From the NCBI RefSeq assembly GCF_001468005.1, contig NZ_LNYY01000021.1:372637-436636 (forward strand): a stretch of 64,000 nucleotides of DNA, given 5' to 3'. Position numbers and translations under genes: made by a program. The number at the start of each line of letters is the position of its first letter. Positions within the stretch are counted from its first letter, which is position 1. The DNA is from Legionella steelei (lineage in GTDB: Bacteria > Pseudomonadota > Gammaproteobacteria > Legionellales > Legionellaceae). The notes under the pieces were generated by a model. That model worked only from the letters and a program-made list of their open reading frames with translations. It searched no databases and had not been told where the DNA came from. This document shows positions 34,569 to 43,734 of the stretch, in pieces.

Positions 34569-37500
34569 ATGAGAATCACTCTGGGCACAGATAATTTTAA
34601 TAATGTCAAAGATTTTACTGCCCATTTGGCAAACACTTATGAGCAAGATAAGCGGATTTCTGCAGATGTCACTGTCTTACTGGAGTGTGATGCATTTTCT
34701 CAAGAACACTTCGATGAGTTGATGACATTTCTTTTAAGCCCAGAACGCACGAGACTTTACAAATTTACGTTTCCCCCACAACAGACACAGTATCAATTAT
34801 CCTTTGATAATGCGTATCTGCACAGCAAACGCCAAAAATGTTCTCTCGACTTTCAACCACAAATAGTTGAGTTATCTGACTCACCAATTTCTTTTCAGCC
34901 TCATATACCTAAAATACGCAAAGCGAAAAAGAATTGGGTTGAAGATGTAAAAACTCCCGGGATTGGTTTACAGTTCCAATATCAAATGCCGCATGTACAC
35001 CAGCCTCAACAACGAAAAGCAACACAGAGAAAACGAAGAAATAATGAAGAACCCCAATATCAACATCCCGAAATAAGTCCTTTGACATTAGCCCCTGAAC
35101 TTTCTCAAGAAAACGCGCGCCATTTGCTTGGTTCTTATCAGCAATTTATTTTTTTGAAAAAAGACTCAGAACGCATTGGTCTTTATAAAAAAGAATTTGG
35201 CTATTTACTGAGTGGGCAAAGTTCGCCAGAACAACGACTAGCTGCCTTTATTTTTTTCGTATCTAAGTTGACTGAACATGATGCGGCAAAGTTGAAGTTG
35301 ATAAAAAAACTGTTACAGGCCATGCCTTTATCTGATCGTCACTATCAGGGTTTGGCTCAGGTGTTAATTCACACTGGGGCTGATGGTGTTTTGCTTTTAT
35401 TGCAACGCATTAAAACATTACACGATAAGGAATTTTTTAAAGAGTTTGATGCGCTATTTCTGGATAAACCTGAGAACTATCTGGCATTAATGTCTCCTCG
35501 AGGTTTGGCAAACCTTAAAAAATTGAGTGAATTAAGTAGCGAACAGAAAACATGGTGGGTTACTTTAGTGACGCAACATAAAGCATCAGGAGCTTATACT
35601 GAGTTTAATGATTTATTCGTAGCCTATAACTATTTCCTGGATGAGCTGGAAAAGAAAAAACTGAAGCTGCCCAGCTCCTGTACTTTAGAAAATGGTACAG
35701 AACTGAAGCCTACATTAGATCGCTTGCTGTTCATCATCAATAACAGCAGTGCTCCGGAAGAACAACTGACTTATTTAGATGGGATAGATGTTCATGCGGC
35801 CTACAATGCCAGTCGTTATCACCATTATCAATTAGTGTCACGGCACATGAATTTAAGGGCCAATGTTAATGAGGTAGTTCCTGATTATTCAACCCCTACA
35901 ACGCCTAGAGAGGTGAGTGCGTGGCTAGCGCGTTTTGATTGTCCCTATGAAGAAACGGTGGCCCGTTTTTATCGTTTTATCGGTACACAAGAATGGGCAT
36001 TCAGCCTGGATGTGTATCAAAAAATTGAACAGGAAATCAGTAAAAATAATAAGCTTAATCAGCAGAATAAAGTATTATTACTTAATCTCGTTGCTTTGTT
36101 AACTACGGGACAACGTGTATGTACTCATAGTGAATATCCTGATTCTTCCGTTCAAAAACTAATTAACCAATTGCTTGCAATGGCAGAGCAGTTTGGTGAA
36201 GACTTGCATGAAATTCCAGTGCTGGCAGAATCACTGGCCCACCACAGCTGGGAGTCAATGCCTACAATTGATGAGTTGAACACGCTGCTTGATATCTTAT
36301 TGTTAGCGCAAAAAACAAAAGCTCAGGCTCCGGACCTAGCACGCCATGAAATTCGGGAGACAAGTACTCTGGCTTTAAGGCTCATGAGAGAGTATGGTAA
36401 CGCGGCCTCATTCGTTCTTGATAATTATAAAAGACGTTTGCTGATGGAGCAGACAAATACTGCACCGATACAGCAATTATCTTATAAAGATTTGCTAAAC
36501 CATTTGGTTTCTGCATCCAACTTGGATAAGTTTTTGCCTGAGCTTTTTCATGATCAACCCCAGACATTATCTCAGTTTGTAGTACTTCTATCCTTATTAA
36601 GTGATGAAATTCCCAAAGAGACACAACCTGATGCAGAAGATAGCGAGTATGAGACCAAAATCAAAATGCTTGCACACGCTATCCATGATATGCAAGAGGG
36701 ACGAGGTGAACAGTTACTGGCAATTCTGACTGATATTAATATTGAAGCTTCTTACCGTTTGCCTTCTCTAGATCAGCTCATCACCGTGGTTGAATCAGTC
36801 AGAAAGGCGAATTTTACTGAAGATGAAAATCAAAAAACACGTATTTTTGAAATTGTACGTACCGGATTACCGGCGTTAAAAATAGGCAAAGAAGCGGTTA
36901 AAGAAACAACTATCGATCTTTTTAGCCTGATGAGGCAAAGCTATGATGACTGGCAACTCGAAAATCAACTGGATAATTTATCAGGAACGGTAAAAGGGTA
37001 TTTGGAATCCTGGATGGAAGCCCATAATGTTGTGCTGTATTATTTGCAACAAAAACCTATTAGACCCTCAATGATCCTTGACTCTTTAGCTGAAGAAGAA
37101 CAAGAGGTTAAGAATTTGCTGGGGGGGAGAATGTTTTCTCGAGCTTTATCGAGAGCTCCTCTTTCAAAAATGAAAATGGTTGAGGTCTTGGGGCAGGAAT
37201 TTTTTTCCGAGCAATCCTTTTTGGTTGCGCTGCAGTCTAGATTAGAGGAAAGCGTGCAATCTAGTTTGAATGCTGCTTTAGGCTCATTACAGACATCAAA
37301 TAAAGGCTTTGATGCTTTTATATTAAAACAACATAATGGATTAGATACAGACCTTCCTATTGATGAGGCGTTTCACCAATGGAGGCAGCAATTAGATGAC
37401 GTGAATGGTTTGATCAACTCACTCATTCGCATTAAGAATAAAAGCAGTATTGAGTTTCGTCGCTGTATTTCATTATTAGCTGATGAAATCAAGCTCAAAA

Positions 37501-40500
37501 AAGCTGGAAAGAGAACGCTTACTGTAGTGCAAATGCATGAGCTACTGAATGTCTTAAGTGAAAACGAGCCGCTTGCAGTTGCATCTTCATTAGCTGTTTT
37601 ATGCCAAATATTAAAAGATATACCAGTATATTCCGCAGAGCAGCTACGTCGTGCTTTAAATGAGATTACTTATTTAACAAAATACCGAGAAACTCTTGGA
37701 CAAGAAGCGTATGAAACTCTATTGCGTTGGTCATGCACTTATAACTTAACACAGAATGCTTTATTCCCATTGAAGGAACTCATTGGGTTGAAGTCCTTGA
37801 ATGGGGTGGATGAAAAGCAGTCCGCCGCGTTGTTCAATACTTTAATTCAGTTAATAAAAAAAGCTGGTCCTGAAGTTGATGAGCACTTGTTAAAGAACAT
37901 TGTTGATAAAATTACATCAATTACTCGCGCTAAAGCAGAAGTGCATTCATTAGTGCCCTTGCTTAGTTTATTAATCAAGACTTGTACTAACGGCAAAGAA
38001 AGGATGCTCCCTAACTTAATCGATAAGTTAGAGGGTATGCGTGATTCTGACTTAAAGATCTGGTTAAAAATAGTATTGATACTTGGTGAACGTACTCCGG
38101 ATAAAAATATTCGTTGTCTGCTAGACCTGCAAGCTGGACTTGAATTAAATCGACACAATCTAAAGGAATTGGAACAATTATTTAATTCACCGCCATATCC
38201 AGAGATGGAAACGTTTATCCCCGCATTAAAGGGTTCTTATAATGCTCTAAAGGCTTATATCGATGCATTTGATAAGGATCCAAAATCTGGTCGTGCCCCA
38301 CAAATCAATGAATTTGGTATTATCCTAAAAGATACTGATCAGATTCTTGATGAGCAATTTGATACCTCACAAATTGCGCGAGTTATTGCCAATATTCAAG
38401 AGGGTGTTGAGGGAGAGCCTTTAAGTGGCCAAGAACAATATGATTTGGCGCAACAAATTACCTACATCAATGCCATAGGAAGAGATAAACCGTTTACTTT
38501 GACTTTTGGTTATGATCTTGCAACAAAAGTGGTTAAGCCTTATGTGAATTTAACTCAAGCCAGCCGTGCTGAGTTGCGCAACTTATCTGATACATTGATT
38601 AACACCATAAGAACACCAGCTCTTGATACGGATGAAAAACTAAAACTCCAATTAAAACTGCTTGCGGTATTACGTGAACAATATTTCCGTGCCACTGGAG
38701 TATTTGTTGATACGACGCAACTTATTTCCATTTTAAGGGAACTCAAAAGCCAGCCACACAATATGCTGATGGAAGCAGATACTGATGAGGAAAATAGTAG
38801 AGTAACATTGCTTGCTGTAATGCAGTGGGTTGAGGCGGATGGTGGAACGGTTGACGTTTGTCTCTTTAACCGCGATGCAGTGATTCAGGATGATAAAAAC
38901 AAAGGGAATAAAGACTTTTTGACTTCAATTGGTATTGATTCAAGTAGTATTAAAGCAGATTCTCCTAAGGGAACTTATCAAGTTGGCGGGATAAATTATT
39001 CTACTGCAGGAGATTTGGCTTTATATCGTTCACGAGCTAAAACTGAGAATGAAGACTTGGTTGCTTACAGGGGGCGCCACCTTTTATCGAGTAATTTAAT
39101 TCTTTGTGGATCTGTTTCAGAATGGGAGCAAAGAATTTTATATCATCTTGTTCAGGATTATGAAGACAGTGAAAATCATACCTATGCATGGATTTATCCT
39201 CTAATCAATGAATTTGTTAATCAGCGGAAGTTTAAAACGCTGTATCCAGATAATGTTTGGAGTGAGGGGCAGGATGTCGCACGCTTAAAAGAACTTTTGG
39301 ACCGACATGCACCAACAGGCCCACATAAGACACACTTAAACTCTTTGCCTGAAGAGCAATTTAATTTATGGATCAATGCAGCTATAGAAGCTCAGCGTTT
39401 GGTTGCAGGAGAGGATTTTGTTATTCCTTCTTCTGAAACAACAGTTCATGTTGCTATTCCTTTGAAAGCATCTCAAAAAGGTTTTTCCTTTCTAGTGCAG
39501 CAATTCCTTCACGCTCGACTACAAAAGGAAAATCCGGATTGGGAGTTTATTATTGAACCGGAAATGCGTTTTATTGACTCGGCATCAATCAAGGACTTGA
39601 TTGATGATTACAAAAAACAAGGGCGTATTATTGGTGTTTCTAGAACTGTAAGCCAAAAAGATGAGTTGGTTGAGCAATGCGACAAGCTCAGCATAAGTGT
39701 GCAGTGCAAAATACCAGCGCATTACCAAAATGAACGTAATGAAGCGGCTATAAAATCTAACGCAGAGAAGCAAGCTTATGTCGGGGCTGTTAAAAAGGCG
39801 GTCCAGAAAGCTGACTCCGGGCAACCTATTGTGCTCATTGCTCAAAATGCAAGTGAAGTAAAACTTCTTGAGCAGGAATTAAAGGCACAGTTTGGTGAAA
39901 AAAATATTACCGCATTTGTAGGCACTGAATCAGCCATAGAACGAAAGCACTGGATTAAAAATAAGTCAGGAGAAAAAAATACGATCACTATTGTTACCTT
40001 TCCTGACAAAGAGGATTCTTTTTATACAAAGCATCCTAAGGGATTTTTGACCATTCAAACTAGCTTAGATACTTCAAGTAGCACGCAGCAGATTATTAAA
40101 AGCGTTGCACTTAACAATCACCCAGGTAAACATGTCACACTGTATAAGGACCATGGAAAATTCTTGTTGCGCTCTTGGCTTTATCAATCTGCACAAAACT
40201 GCGAAGAGCTACTTACTGCATTGATACAACTGCAAAGAAAACAAAATAAAGGTGTTGCTGTTGAACGTCATTACACACGGAGAGTTTCTGAAATACAGCA
40301 GGTTGTTTTGCAACAATTCCAAGAATGGAAAGAGTTGCTGCATCTTGTTTATCCTAAATCGACATGGCGAGCACTGGATGCAGAATTATTGAAACAACGC
40401 GAGGATTTAATTCTTATTTTGAACGAAAAATGGGATCAATGCCTGGGTTATTCTGATCTGCAGAAAAAATACCCTAATCCCTATGTCCGTTGGGGTGCAA

Positions 40501-42782
40501 AGAAATTGGATGACGCGGTGAGTACTTATAAAGAAGCCGTTCATTTGCTTTGGGAGCAGAAACGGGCGTTACTTAAAGAAAAAGCAAAGGCGCTCATTAC
40601 AGAAGGCTCTATTAATGATTTACGTTGTCACTACTTAGACGGAGTTTTATTAAGTGAGCAATTGAAATTAAATCGATTGGCTGTGCGCGAAAACAAAAAA
40701 GAGGTGCGTGCAGAGAAGAAAAAATCACATCGTTATCTTGTCTCTGGATTAGATGTTAATGGAGCGATGTTGCGATTTGCTGATGGAGCGGTAGATGTCT
40801 ATGCTCATGATTTTGCTAAAAATCAGGTGAAAATATTTGCTGCAGATATAAGTCGCATTATAGAAAGTAATCCTTATTTAAGTGAAACGGCACGAGCTGA
40901 ATCGCTTGAGCAAGTAGCTAAAGCAAAAACTTTAGATAATCTCGTTACGTGTTTACGACACTATGGCACGAGGCATGCTCCTGCAGATCAATTTGCTGAA
41001 AAATATGCCATGCAACCCGTAATTCATGAGTTGTTGCGGGTATACAAACAAGCCGGACTTGCAGAAACAAAGCAACTGCAGCATTTAAAAACAATTTATT
41101 TGGATCGGGTGCTAGTAGAACTTGTCGATGAATTGGAGTCTTCTTTATCTTGGGCGAAGAAAAAAAATCAAGGTTTGGGGTATTGGCTTGAACGCACGAC
41201 TGTGAAAATGGCGGCAGAGGCTATATTGAGTGCTGTATATCAGTTAAAAAGGGCAAAAGATCTTGATAGGAAAAAAATTGCGATTAGGAACTTGTATAAA
41301 GTATTAGCAGAACATGAGCTGCAACTTGAAGGGGTATGGATATTTCCTTTTTTTGGTCATAGGAATACACATACTTTAATTAAAGAAACTTTGGCTACCC
41401 TAGGTGGCTTAACGGCTATTGGTTCAGGCAAAAATGAACTGGATGCTGATTTTATGCATGATTGCAGAGAAGAATCTCTGTATGAGGCCATGAAAGTGCA
41501 ATGGAACTCTTCTATTCAAAACTTAGAAGATGACAATGAAGCCTTGCGCGAAAATAATGAGTGGAAGGCAATTAAAAAAGCATTGGACACTGTGCAAACT
41601 GAAAATAAGACGATCTATGCTTTTGATGAAATGTATCATTTTCTTTCGAGTAAAACAGAAGAGCTCGCCCAAAAACATTCTCCGTTGCAAGGGCCAGTAG
41701 CCCATATGCGTGGCACGGCGCGTATGCTTTTCGAAACATTTAGTCAGGATCATAGTGAATTACTTAATAGAAGTAAGTATCTTGCAGGTAAAGCTGAAAA
41801 TATTAAGAAAAAACTGCAAGGATTAAACGGATTTAATGTGAAACAGGTGAAGCTCAAAGAAGAGCATAATGGGTTTAGTAATTATTGGGACTTAGTGATT
41901 GAAGGCTCTGGTGCGCATGCTTTATTTGATGATTTTACCCAATATCATTCGCGTGCACACGAGCTAACTCGTGAGCGTGAAGCTTTAGAACTAAGGCTAA
42001 TTCAAGCCAATGAACAGAGCATTGCTCTCGATCGATTGATGAAAGAGCAAGTGCCACTACTCAGCTTTAAAGCAAAAACTAAAGCATCTGTAGCACAATT
42101 TCCTGAGCAATTTCGTGAGCAAGTCAATGATGTTCTTGTTTTAAAAGCATGGGTAGCCGATCAAAAGCCAGGAGATTTAAGTCAGTTTCATCAGCAGGTT
42201 CACGATAGTTTTCTCGATAGAGACTTAGTCAAAACGTTTAAGTTTCCAGGGTTACAAGCAGAAAAAATTGAGCAAATACAGGATATTCTACTAAAAATTA
42301 GATTTAGGGATTTGCATGATCGGCTCGTTGAAGGAACGAAAAAGAAATCTTTAATGGGTTCAATTTATTCTTATGCATCCAGTTATCTATTTACGCCGGA
42401 AAATATGGATGACTGGCGGATAGAGTTTGATGAATTAGTAAGTAGGCCTGCACAAAATTTAGAGAAGGTATTTCGTCCTAGAATTGAAAAAATGCAGAGT
42501 GAATTGGCCAGCGAATTGACTCAAGTGCAGCAAAAAACAACACAGCAAATTGAGGTGTTACAACAACAAATTCTATTTCTGACGCAGAAAATTGATGAGG
42601 AAAAGAAAAAAAGTGGTGTGTATGTCAAACGAGTTACTCTGGCGGAGCTTGGTGAGTTTGAAAAGCAACTCATGATGTTTAAAGTGCCACAAGTAGCGCG
42701 TGTAGTTCCTCAAGAGAATCCAGAACTTGTGATGCCAGCAGAAAACCCTCAAGCGCATGAAGCGCGAGTATTAATTATGTAG
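34569..42782 (+). CDS. Giant (2737-residue) effector-like protein with degenerate SecA-type helicase module
   Basis: The start has GGGGGG 9-14 bases upstream. Residues 1-1390 are almost entirely helical, with leucine-rich solenoid-like stretches. Around 1400-1490 the pattern SRVTLLAVMQW then GGTVDVCLFNRDAVIQDD, DFLTSIGID and YQVGGINYSTAGDLAL follows the order of SecA nucleotide-binding domain 1. The Walker A Gly-Lys-Ser is missing (DTDEENSR at about 1403-1410), and the DEAD-like motif is replaced near 1509 (NLILCGSVSEW). Residues 1740-1830 resemble SecA domain 2 (PIVLIAQNASEVKLLEQELK). A long coiled-coil C-terminus follows. No signal peptide. Likely a Dot/Icm substrate or structural host-interacting protein, not a working preprotein translocase. 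Confidence 0.7.
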   Translation: MRITLGTDNFNNVKDFTAHLANTYEQDKRISADVTVLLECDAFSQEHFDELMTFLLSPERTRLYKFTFPPQQTQYQLSFDNAYLHSKRQKCSLDFQPQIVELSDSPISFQPHIPKIRKAKKNWVEDVKTPGIGLQFQYQMPHVHQPQQRKATQRKRRNNEEPQYQHPEISPLTLAPELSQENARHLLGSYQQFIFLKKDSERIGLYKKEFGYLLSGQSSPEQRLAAFIFFVSKLTEHDAAKLKLIKKLLQAMPLSDRHYQGLAQVLIHTGADGVLLLLQRIKTLHDKEFFKEFDALFLDKPENYLALMSPRGLANLKKLSELSSEQKTWWVTLVTQHKASGAYTEFNDLFVAYNYFLDELEKKKLKLPSSCTLENGTELKPTLDRLLFIINNSSAPEEQLTYLDGIDVHAAYNASRYHHYQLVSRHMNLRANVNEVVPDYSTPTTPREVSAWLARFDCPYEETVARFYRFIGTQEWAFSLDVYQKIEQEISKNNKLNQQNKVLLLNLVALLTTGQRVCTHSEYPDSSVQKLINQLLAMAEQFGEDLHEIPVLAESLAHHSWESMPTIDELNTLLDILLLAQKTKAQAPDLARHEIRETSTLALRLMREYGNAASFVLDNYKRRLLMEQTNTAPIQQLSYKDLLNHLVSASNLDKFLPELFHDQPQTLSQFVVLLSLLSDEIPKETQPDAEDSEYETKIKMLAHAIHDMQEGRGEQLLAILTDINIEASYRLPSLDQLITVVESVRKANFTEDENQKTRIFEIVRTGLPALKIGKEAVKETTIDLFSLMRQSYDDWQLENQLDNLSGTVKGYLESWMEAHNVVLYYLQQKPIRPSMILDSLAEEEQEVKNLLGGRMFSRALSRAPLSKMKMVEVLGQEFFSEQSFLVALQSRLEESVQSSLNAALGSLQTSNKGFDAFILKQHNGLDTDLPIDEAFHQWRQQLDDVNGLINSLIRIKNKSSIEFRRCISLLADEIKLKKAGKRTLTVVQMHELLNVLSENEPLAVASSLAVLCQILKDIPVYSAEQLRRALNEITYLTKYRETLGQEAYETLLRWSCTYNLTQNALFPLKELIGLKSLNGVDEKQSAALFNTLIQLIKKAGPEVDEHLLKNIVDKITSITRAKAEVHSLVPLLSLLIKTCTNGKERMLPNLIDKLEGMRDSDLKIWLKIVLILGERTPDKNIRCLLDLQAGLELNRHNLKELEQLFNSPPYPEMETFIPALKGSYNALKAYIDAFDKDPKSGRAPQINEFGIILKDTDQILDEQFDTSQIARVIANIQEGVEGEPLSGQEQYDLAQQITYINAIGRDKPFTLTFGYDLATKVVKPYVNLTQASRAELRNLSDTLINTIRTPALDTDEKLKLQLKLLAVLREQYFRATGVFVDTTQLISILRELKSQPHNMLMEADTDEENSRVTLLAVMQWVEADGGTVDVCLFNRDAVIQDDKNKGNKDFLTSIGIDSSSIKADSPKGTYQVGGINYSTAGDLALYRSRAKTENEDLVAYRGRHLLSSNLILCGSVSEWEQRILYHLVQDYEDSENHTYAWIYPLINEFVNQRKFKTLYPDNVWSEGQDVARLKELLDRHAPTGPHKTHLNSLPEEQFNLWINAAIEAQRLVAGEDFVIPSSETTVHVAIPLKASQKGFSFLVQQFLHARLQKENPDWEFIIEPEMRFIDSASIKDLIDDYKKQGRIIGVSRTVSQKDELVEQCDKLSISVQCKIPAHYQNERNEAAIKSNAEKQAYVGAVKKAVQKADSGQPIVLIAQNASEVKLLEQELKAQFGEKNITAFVGTESAIERKHWIKNKSGEKNTITIVTFPDKEDSFYTKHPKGFLTIQTSLDTSSSTQQIIKSVALNNHPGKHVTLYKDHGKFLLRSWLYQSAQNCEELLTALIQLQRKQNKGVAVERHYTRRVSEIQQVVLQQFQEWKELLHLVYPKSTWRALDAELLKQREDLILILNEKWDQCLGYSDLQKKYPNPYVRWGAKKLDDAVSTYKEAVHLLWEQKRALLKEKAKALITEGSINDLRCHYLDGVLLSEQLKLNRLAVRENKKEVRAEKKKSHRYLVSGLDVNGAMLRFADGAVDVYAHDFAKNQVKIFAADISRIIESNPYLSETARAESLEQVAKAKTLDNLVTCLRHYGTRHAPADQFAEKYAMQPVIHELLRVYKQAGLAETKQLQHLKTIYLDRVLVELVDELESSLSWAKKKNQGLGYWLERTTVKMAAEAILSAVYQLKRAKDLDRKKIAIRNLYKVLAEHELQLEGVWIFPFFGHRNTHTLIKETLATLGGLTAIGSGKNELDADFMHDCREESLYEAMKVQWNSSIQNLEDDNEALRENNEWKAIKKALDTVQTENKTIYAFDEMYHFLSSKTEELAQKHSPLQGPVAHMRGTARMLFETFSQDHSELLNRSKYLAGKAENIKKKLQGLNGFNVKQVKLKEEHNGFSNYWDLVIEGSGAHALFDDFTQYHSRAHELTREREALELRLIQANEQSIALDRLMKEQVPLLSFKAKTKASVAQFPEQFREQVNDVLVLKAWVADQKPGDLSQFHQQVHDSFLDRDLVKTFKFPGLQAEKIEQIQDILLKIRFRDLHDRLVEGTKKKSLMGSIYSYASSYLFTPENMDDWRIEFDELVSRPAQNLEKVFRPRIEKMQSELASELTQVQQKTTQQIEVLQQQILFLTQKIDEEKKKSGVYVKRVTLAELGEFEKQLMMFKVPQVARVVPQENPELVMPAENPQAHEARVLIM

Positions 42783-42804
42783 TAGCGCGATATATCGCGC
42801 TACT
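42781..42804. terminator. 24-bp perfect palindrome at the end of the giant gene
   Basis: AGTAGCGCGATA followed directly by its reverse complement, overlapping the last base of the stop codon. The RNA would form a GC-rich hairpin. No T run follows, so a Rho-independent stop is not certain. Confidence 0.5.
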
Positions 42805-42926
42805 ATGCCTCTAAAGTTGAGGCAAGTATGTGGTTATTATCAAAAAAAACTTCCAGAATAGACCTACTTTAATGTTTAAATATTGAACTATAATCAGATC
42901 TAGGTGATATAGAATTTGGAACAGAA

Positions 42927-43604
42927 ATGTTATCCCTAGATGTAGTAACCGTTATTGATAATATTAGTGAAAAAATTGAAACAAATAATTTTGAGTCATT
43001 AACGTTTGAAGATATAAAAAATGCATGCTTTATGGTGATGGGACATATAGAGCAGCTGAAAACCAACACCATATTTCCTACAGCAGATAACATCAAGGAA
43101 AAGGAACTGCTCGCATATAAACGCACGGTCATGCATTTAGTGGAGTGGCAAGCACGATTTATTGAAATGAAGAAAAACAATGTACTAGGGAGTTACATTG
43201 CTGATTTAAATTTTTTGCGAGAAATGATTCATTCAATACCTGAAGTATTAGGCGAAGTTTATAAAGAAAAAATAGAAAAAATTAACTTGTGCATTTCCAA
43301 TATGTTTGTCTATATCAATAAATTGAAAACCAAATTACTTGAAGCAAATTGCTTTGATGTTGCTTTAACAGCACATACACAATGTACTCAAGAGATTACT
43401 TTTTTATATTCTAAATTACTCGAAATACATCATACTGCAAAAATGCGTTACTCCGTAGTCATTAAAGGATATTTTGAAGCGATTCAGGAAACTTTTGATT
43501 TTTATTTAAAAGAGATTACCTACTTCCGTAACCTTGAGATTACCAATGCCAAGTGTTTAAGCTACTGTGTGATCAATTATCTCCCTAAAAATGTTCGACA
43601 CTGA
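42927..43604 (+). CDS. Small helical hypothetical protein
   Basis: A 225-residue frame with GGAAC before the ATG. The sequence is charged and predicted helical throughout (NISEKIETNNFESLTFEDIKNA, YKEKIEKINLCISNMF), with no recognised domain, signal peptide or membrane segment. It lies between the giant SecA-like gene and the coiled-coil gene on the same strand. With its neighbours it forms an effector-like group, but it may be transcribed on its own after the palindrome at 42781. It could be an effector or an accessory; nothing decides. Confidence 0.6.
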   Translation: MLSLDVVTVIDNISEKIETNNFESLTFEDIKNACFMVMGHIEQLKTNTIFPTADNIKEKELLAYKRTVMHLVEWQARFIEMKKNNVLGSYIADLNFLREMIHSIPEVLGEVYKEKIEKINLCISNMFVYINKLKTKLLEANCFDVALTAHTQCTQEITFLYSKLLEIHHTAKMRYSVVIKGYFEAIQETFDFYLKEITYFRNLEITNAKCLSYCVINYLPKNVRH

Positions 43605-43734
43605 ATCACAGCAGGCTTTCTCTACTTCATTTTCCCATCATTCTTATTGTCTAAAAAGCCCCTTTTAATTTTCATCACACCAAAGTGTTCAAAAAATACT
43701 ATAATTAGTTAAAATATGAGCAAGGTGTTTGGCA

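Noticed and set aside
34569-42782. A functional SecA or SecA2 translocase
   Set aside because: The order of SecA-like segments is visible, but the Walker A Gly-Lys-Ser and the DEAD-like residues are absent, and the protein is three times SecA length.
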